NCBI RefSeq assembly: GCF_003289955.1
Contig: NZ_QLZR01000001.1
Span: 372,001 to 436,000, forward strand
Source of the DNA: Planococcus halotolerans
GTDB lineage: Bacteria > Bacillota > Bacilli > Bacillales_A > Planococcaceae
Direction: 5' to 3'
Length of the DNA stretch: 64,000 bases
Numbering within the stretch: position 1 is the first letter of the stretch; each line of letters opens with the position of its first letter. Made by a program: the position numbers and the translations under genes. Below the pieces are notes generated by a model that was given only the letters and a program-made list of their open reading frames with translations, was not told where the DNA came from and did not search any database. Of this stretch, positions 60,723-64,000 are shown one piece after another.

Positions 60723-60820
60723 TTTGCGTGCGATTAAAATGATTTGCGTGCGATCCGGGACTGCTTGCGTGCGGTTAATTTCATTTGCGTGCGATTAACG
60801 CTCTCTTGCGTGCGTTCCGC
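60723..60820 (+). repeat. Array of 20/21-nt repeats, core TTGCGTGCGATTAA
   Basis: Five cores (TTTGCGTGCG alignment) at 60723, 60743, 60764, 60784 and 60805: spacing 20, 21, 20, 21. Cores 1 and 4 are complete (GCGATTAA), 2, 3 and 5 vary at the right end. Lies between the tRNA-Sec terminator and the glycosyltransferase promoter region. Confidence 0.9.
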
Positions 60821-60963
60821 CCAATTCTCGACGATATTATTGAAATAAAGGATCATCAAGTGGTTAAAGATGACAAATTACACTAGTTTCAAGATAATTA
60901 GATGGAGACATCTTATATCCAGCTAGTTCTTCACGCCAAAACACATAAAGGATTGGATCAACG

Positions 60964-61974
60964 ATGAAAATAGTATTGGCCGCGCCCAATTATCCGCAGC
61001 CGCGAGGCAACACTGTAACTGTGCGAAGAATTGCAGCGAATTTGGAGAAAATTGGCGTACGGACTGAAATTGTTTCAATTACAGGAGAAAACTGCGCCCG
61101 CACATTACCGGAAGCGAACCTGGTGCATGGCTTTCACGCCTATTACTTCCATCAGTTTCTGCAGCAGCTTGATCAAAAACCGGAATCTTATATCATCACG
61201 ATGACCGGCACTGATTTGAATGCGGATCTTTTTAATCCTGAAAAACGCCCTAAGGTTCTCAGCACGCTGGAAGGCGCCCAGGCGATCCACGTTTTTGATG
61301 AAGCCGCAAAAACCACTGTGCTGCAGGAAGCGCCGCAATTCGAAGGAAAAGTCTTCGCGATTGCCCAAGGCACCAGCGAATTTTCTCCGACGCACAGTTC
61401 CCAGCTCGAAAAAGAAGCGGACACATTTTTATTCGTATTGCCGGCGGGCATCCGGAAAGTGAAAAATATCCCGTTTGCCATCAACGCTATCCGCAAGCTT
61501 CATGAAGACTTTCAAAATCTTCGCCTGTGGCTGGCTGGCCCTATTCTCGAACAAGCGGAAGCGGACATGGTGCTCGCTTTGGCGGAAGAACATGCCGACT
61601 GGCTGACATATATCGGTGAAATTCCCCATGCGGAAATGGGCGCTGTTTTCGAAAAAGCAGACGTCGTGCTGAATACTTCCCATTCAGAAGGGCAGCCCGC
61701 CGCGATTCTGGAAGCGATGGGTTATGGCAAACCGGTTCTGGTTTCCAACGTTCCTGGCAACAAAGGAATGGTTGAAAATGGAAAAACCGGGTATTTGTAT
61801 AATGACCAAAATCAATTCCTTGATTACGCAGCCAAGCTGATTAATAATAACGAAGCAAGGCAACGCATCGGCATGCAGGCAAAACAATATGCGGCCGATC
61901 ACCATTCCCCTTCCTTCGAAGCGGAAGCTTTGCTGAAGATTTATACTTCAATCACACAGCAAGACAATACTTAA
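60964..61974 (+). CDS. GT4-type glycosyltransferase, SenB-like, upstream of selD
   Basis: 336 residues, GT-B fold. N-terminal APNYPQPRGNTVTVRRIAAN, then YIITMTGTDLNADLF; C-terminal donor site VLPAGIRKVKNIPFAINAIR and the GT4 E-x7-E motif in SEGQPAAILEAMGYGKPVLV. The GN-x-x-T-x-R start and the TGTDL motif recall SenB (TIGR04348-type) selenosugar synthases, which join selenophosphate to a sugar nucleotide. The gene ends 22 nt before selD with only a ribosome binding site between, so co-transcription is likely. Assignment as selenosugar synthase is inference; a plain glycosyltransferase is the alternative. Confidence 0.8.
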   Translation: MKIVLAAPNYPQPRGNTVTVRRIAANLEKIGVRTEIVSITGENCARTLPEANLVHGFHAYYFHQFLQQLDQKPESYIITMTGTDLNADLFNPEKRPKVLSTLEGAQAIHVFDEAAKTTVLQEAPQFEGKVFAIAQGTSEFSPTHSSQLEKEADTFLFVLPAGIRKVKNIPFAINAIRKLHEDFQNLRLWLAGPILEQAEADMVLALAEEHADWLTYIGEIPHAEMGAVFEKADVVLNTSHSEGQPAAILEAMGYGKPVLVSNVPGNKGMVENGKTGYLYNDQNQFLDYAAKLINNNEARQRIGMQAKQYAADHHSPSFEAEALLKIYTSITQQDNT

Positions 61975-61996
61975 TATAGAAAAGAGGCGGATCCTA

Positions 61997-63046
61997 ATGA
62001 CTGAAAAAGATATGGTTAAATTGACTTCTTTATCATCTAAAGGTGGTTGAGGATGCAAAATTGGTCCTGAGGACCTGGCGCAGGTTCTGCGTCATTTACC
62101 GAGAAATGCAGAAAACCCTAATTTACTGGTCGGGCTGGATACAGCCGACGATGCCGGTGTTTACAAAATCAGCGACGATGTGGCGCTTGTCCAAACTTTG
62201 GACTTTTTCACACCAATCGTCGACGATCCTTATATGTTCGGACAAATCGGTGCAGCCAACTCATTGAGCGATGTTTATGCAATGGGCGGCAAGCCGCTGA
62301 CCGTTATGAATATCGTGGCGTTTCCGATCAACACGCTTGATAAGAGCATCCTGGCTGACATTTTAGCCGGCGCTTCCGATAAAGTGAAAGAATCCGGCGC
62401 CACTTTGGTTGGCGGACATTCAATCGACGACGAGGAGCCGAAATTCGGATTATCCGTGACCGGCACGATTCACCCTGACCGCATCCGCTCCAACGCTGGT
62501 GCACAGGCTGGCGACCGCTTGATTTTGACCAAGCCGATTGGTGTCGGCATATTGACGACAGCCATCAAACGGGACTTGCTTGAAAAAGACGATCTTACAG
62601 AAGTGATGGACGTTATGGCTACGCTGAATAAAAAAGCGGCTGAAGCGATGGAAAACTATACCGTCAATGCATGCACGGATGTAACTGGCTTCGGCCTTCT
62701 TGGCCACACGATGGAAATCGCAAAAGGCAGCAGCACCGGTGTAACAATCTACAACGATGAAGTACCAGTTCTTTCAAAAGCAAAAGAACTTGCCGAACAG
62801 AACATCATTCCCGGCGGCACTTATAAAAATCACAAATGGCTTGCAGCCGATATCGATTACGCGGACAACATCAGCGAAATCGATCAGCTTATCCTATGTG
62901 ACGCTGTAACTTCCGGCGGCTTATTGATTTCTGTTCCGGCAGCTGAAGCTGATGCACTGCAGCGCGATCTTCAGAGCAGCGGTGTTCAATCTTCAATTAT
63001 CGGAGAAGTTACCGAAGACAATGCGGGACGCATTAAAGTTATCTAA
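61997..63046 (+). CDS. selD: Selenophosphate synthase SelD with in-frame UGA (Sec18)
   Basis: 349 residues when UGA 62048-62050 is read as Sec: MTEKDMVKLTSLSSKGG-Sec-GCKIGPEDL and onward. Sec18 takes the place of the active-site Cys (Cys17 in E. coli), followed by the essential Lys in GCKI. ATP-site motifs VGLDTADDAGVY and LVGGHSIDDEEPKFGLS are present, as is the C-terminal domain (CDVTGFGLLGH-like ACTDVTGFGLLGHTME). Makes selenophosphate for SelA and possibly for the SenB-like enzyme. ATG 61997 with AAAGAGGCGG. If UGA is taken as stop, a gene finder would wrongly start at 62180. Confidence 0.96.
62048..62080 (+). promoter_or_regulatory. Candidate bacterial SECIS element of selD
   Basis: About 14 nt after UGA the mRNA forms GGTCC-TGA-GGACC, a 5-bp stem with G in a 3-nt loop, about 19 nt from the codon. 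Fits the compact bacterial SECIS pattern. Confidence 0.65.
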
Positions 63047-63071
63047 TTAAAAGCGTTAAAGACTGTACAAT

Positions 63072-63103
63072 AAAAACAAGGACTCGCAACGAGTCCTTGT
63101 TTT
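63072..63103. terminator. Terminator of the glycosyltransferase-selD operon
   Basis: Perfect 14-bp stem AAAACAAGGACTCG/CGAGTCCTTGTTTT, 26 nt after the selD stop. Confidence 0.9.
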
Positions 63104-63162
63104 AAAATTACAGGCAATACGATAAGCCGTAGCGGCATCACCAAAGAATAGAGTTGATTTTG

Positions 63163-63918
63163 ATGTGGTTTAAAAAGAGAAGTTTAATAATATACGCTTT
63201 ATTGGTTGTGGCGATATTCATCAGTATGCGGCTGACTGAGTTCGATCTGACGAAATTCCGGGATTTCTGGAACATGATAGACTTCTTGTCGCAATGGTTC
63301 CCGATGGATTTCACACGCCTGCCCGGTATGCTTGAAGATACCCTGGCCACTTTGGCGATGGCGTTTCTCGGCAGTTTTCTTGGACTGATTATCGGTCTGC
63401 CACTGAGTTTTCTGGCAGCGCGGAATACAGCACATTCCAAGCCCGTTTTTCATTTTTTCCGGGTGGCACTCAGTTTTGTGCGTTCTGTACCGGAAATCGT
63501 CTTTGGTTTGATTCTCCTGACTACACTTGGGCTCGGGCCATTCCCGGCAGTTCTGGCGATTACATTCCATAATATCGGCGTCATGGGCAAACTGATTTCC
63601 GAGCTAATCGAAGCGGCGGATACCGGACCACAGGAAGCGATGAAAGCGGTCGGCGCAAAACGCTGGGTCGCTTCCCTCTTCAGCATTCTTCCCCAAATTT
63701 GGCCGAATGTCCTGTCCAACTTTTTCTATCGTTTCGAAGTGGCGATCCGCACTTCATTGATATTGGGATTCATCGGCGGCGGCGGCATCGGCCAGCGTCT
63801 GTTCAATGATTTCAATACGTTTAACTATTCATCTGTGTCGCTCGACGTCCTGATCATCATGGTCATGGTAATTCTCGTCGATTCGCTCGGAAGCTTTGTC
63901 CGGAATCGTGTTATCTAA
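63163..63918 (+). CDS. ABC transporter permease, PhnE family
   Basis: 251 residues, about six membrane segments. Typical PhnE pattern: TLATLAMAFLGSFLGLIIGL, SFVRSVPEIVFGLILL, the permease loop AMKAVGAKRWVASLF and ILGFIGGGGIGQRLFNDFN. Such permeases import phosphonates, phosphite or related oxyanions with PhnC and PhnD. ATG 63163 is preferred but its ribosome binding site is weak; TTG 63154 is an alternative. No binding protein lies upstream. Its nearness to selD raises the possibility of a selenium oxyanion or other anion as substrate, which is only inference. Confidence 0.85.
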   Translation: MWFKKRSLIIYALLVVAIFISMRLTEFDLTKFRDFWNMIDFLSQWFPMDFTRLPGMLEDTLATLAMAFLGSFLGLIIGLPLSFLAARNTAHSKPVFHFFRVALSFVRSVPEIVFGLILLTTLGLGPFPAVLAITFHNIGVMGKLISELIEAADTGPQEAMKAVGAKRWVASLFSILPQIWPNVLSNFFYRFEVAIRTSLILGFIGGGGIGQRLFNDFNTFNYSSVSLDVLIIMVMVILVDSLGSFVRNRVI

Positions 63919-63931
63919 AGGAGGCATGAAA

Positions 63932-64000
63932 ATGCTTGAACTGAAAAATGTATCAGTCCGGTACCCAGGAATGAAGAAAAATGCCCTTTCCGATTTGAAT
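63932..64000 (+). CDS. ABC transporter ATP-binding protein, PhnC-type (start only)
   Basis: The first 23 residues, MLELKNVSVRYPGMKKNALS DLN, look like the start of a PhnC-type ATPase. ATG 63932 has AAGGAGG at 7 nt, while ATG 63926 is too close. The gene runs out of the window before Walker A. Confidence 0.75.
   Translation, partial: MLELKNVSVRYPGMKKNALSDLN

Noticed and set aside
62180-63046. SelD starting at ATG 62180
   Set aside because: This start lacks a proper ribosome binding site and removes the active-site segment; the UGA at 62048 is read through as Sec, and the true start is 61997.

Overview
The window looks like chromosomal DNA of a low-to-mid GC Gram-positive bacterium of the Bacilli, most likely Planococcaceae (Planococcus or a relative). 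This is inferred from AGGAGG-type ribosome binding sites, frequent TTG/GTG starts, close relatives of Bacillus proteins (MsmX, RsbQ, RsbR, ExoA, KatA, SwrC-type RND, RlmN), a CDP-glycerol glycerophosphotransferase and a lysine riboswitch in front of dapA. No rRNA, phage, insertion sequence or CRISPR array was seen. The only tRNA is tRNA-Sec.

Layout. 1-9.1 kb: start of a RecQ helicase, a DUF4334 protein, an SDR, an XRE regulator, a Qnr-like pentapeptide protein, two DUF1538 membrane proteins with a double PII protein, and an ECF sigma factor operon. 9.1-17.1 kb: catalase, teichoic-acid-type transferase, exonuclease III, a UMF1 transporter, a NERD protein and a YkuS/YtxH fusion. 17.2-22.4 kb: MsmX-type ATPase divergent from a CUT1 sugar ABC operon, then a long intergenic repeat mosaic. 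22.4-31.4 kb: RlmN, a glyoxalase-fold protein, two CoA-transferase paralogues around a LytTR regulator, and two paralogous MFS exporters. 31.4-45.7 kb: a CarH-like B12 photoreceptor regulator, purine and nucleoside transporters, a second NERD gene set among hairpin repeats, DHA2 and RND exporters, a TraB protein and a methyltransferase. 45.8-56.7 kb: lysine riboswitch-dapA, RsbR/RsbQ stress proteins, tandem SDRs, a wall-anchored two-repeat protein, SulP transporter, a degenerate serine recombinase, Usp and patatin. 56.8-64 kb: the selenium region.

The selenium region is the most striking part. On the minus strand, selB, a 77-residue SelW/Rdx-like selenoprotein with an in-frame UGA (CxxU motif) and selA form an operon. 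Divergently lie tRNA-Sec(UCA), a glycosyltransferase resembling the selenosugar synthase SenB, and selD, itself with UGA at its active site. Standard gene calling would miss the SelW-like gene and cut the SelD N-terminus. A glycosyltransferase spaced 22 nt before selD suggests that selenophosphate is shared between Sec synthesis and a selenosugar-type small molecule. A PhnE/PhnC-type ABC transporter begins just downstream.

The intergenic DNA is rich in repeats of three kinds: (1) roughly 120-bp imperfect palindromes beginning GAAAAGCG and ending GTCTGGACA, in one case nested inside one another; (2) four arrays with 20- or 21-nt periodicity, each with its own homogeneous core of about 10 nt; (3) a 49-nt-period array of perfect hairpins in front of the second NERD gene, with related hairpins behind it.
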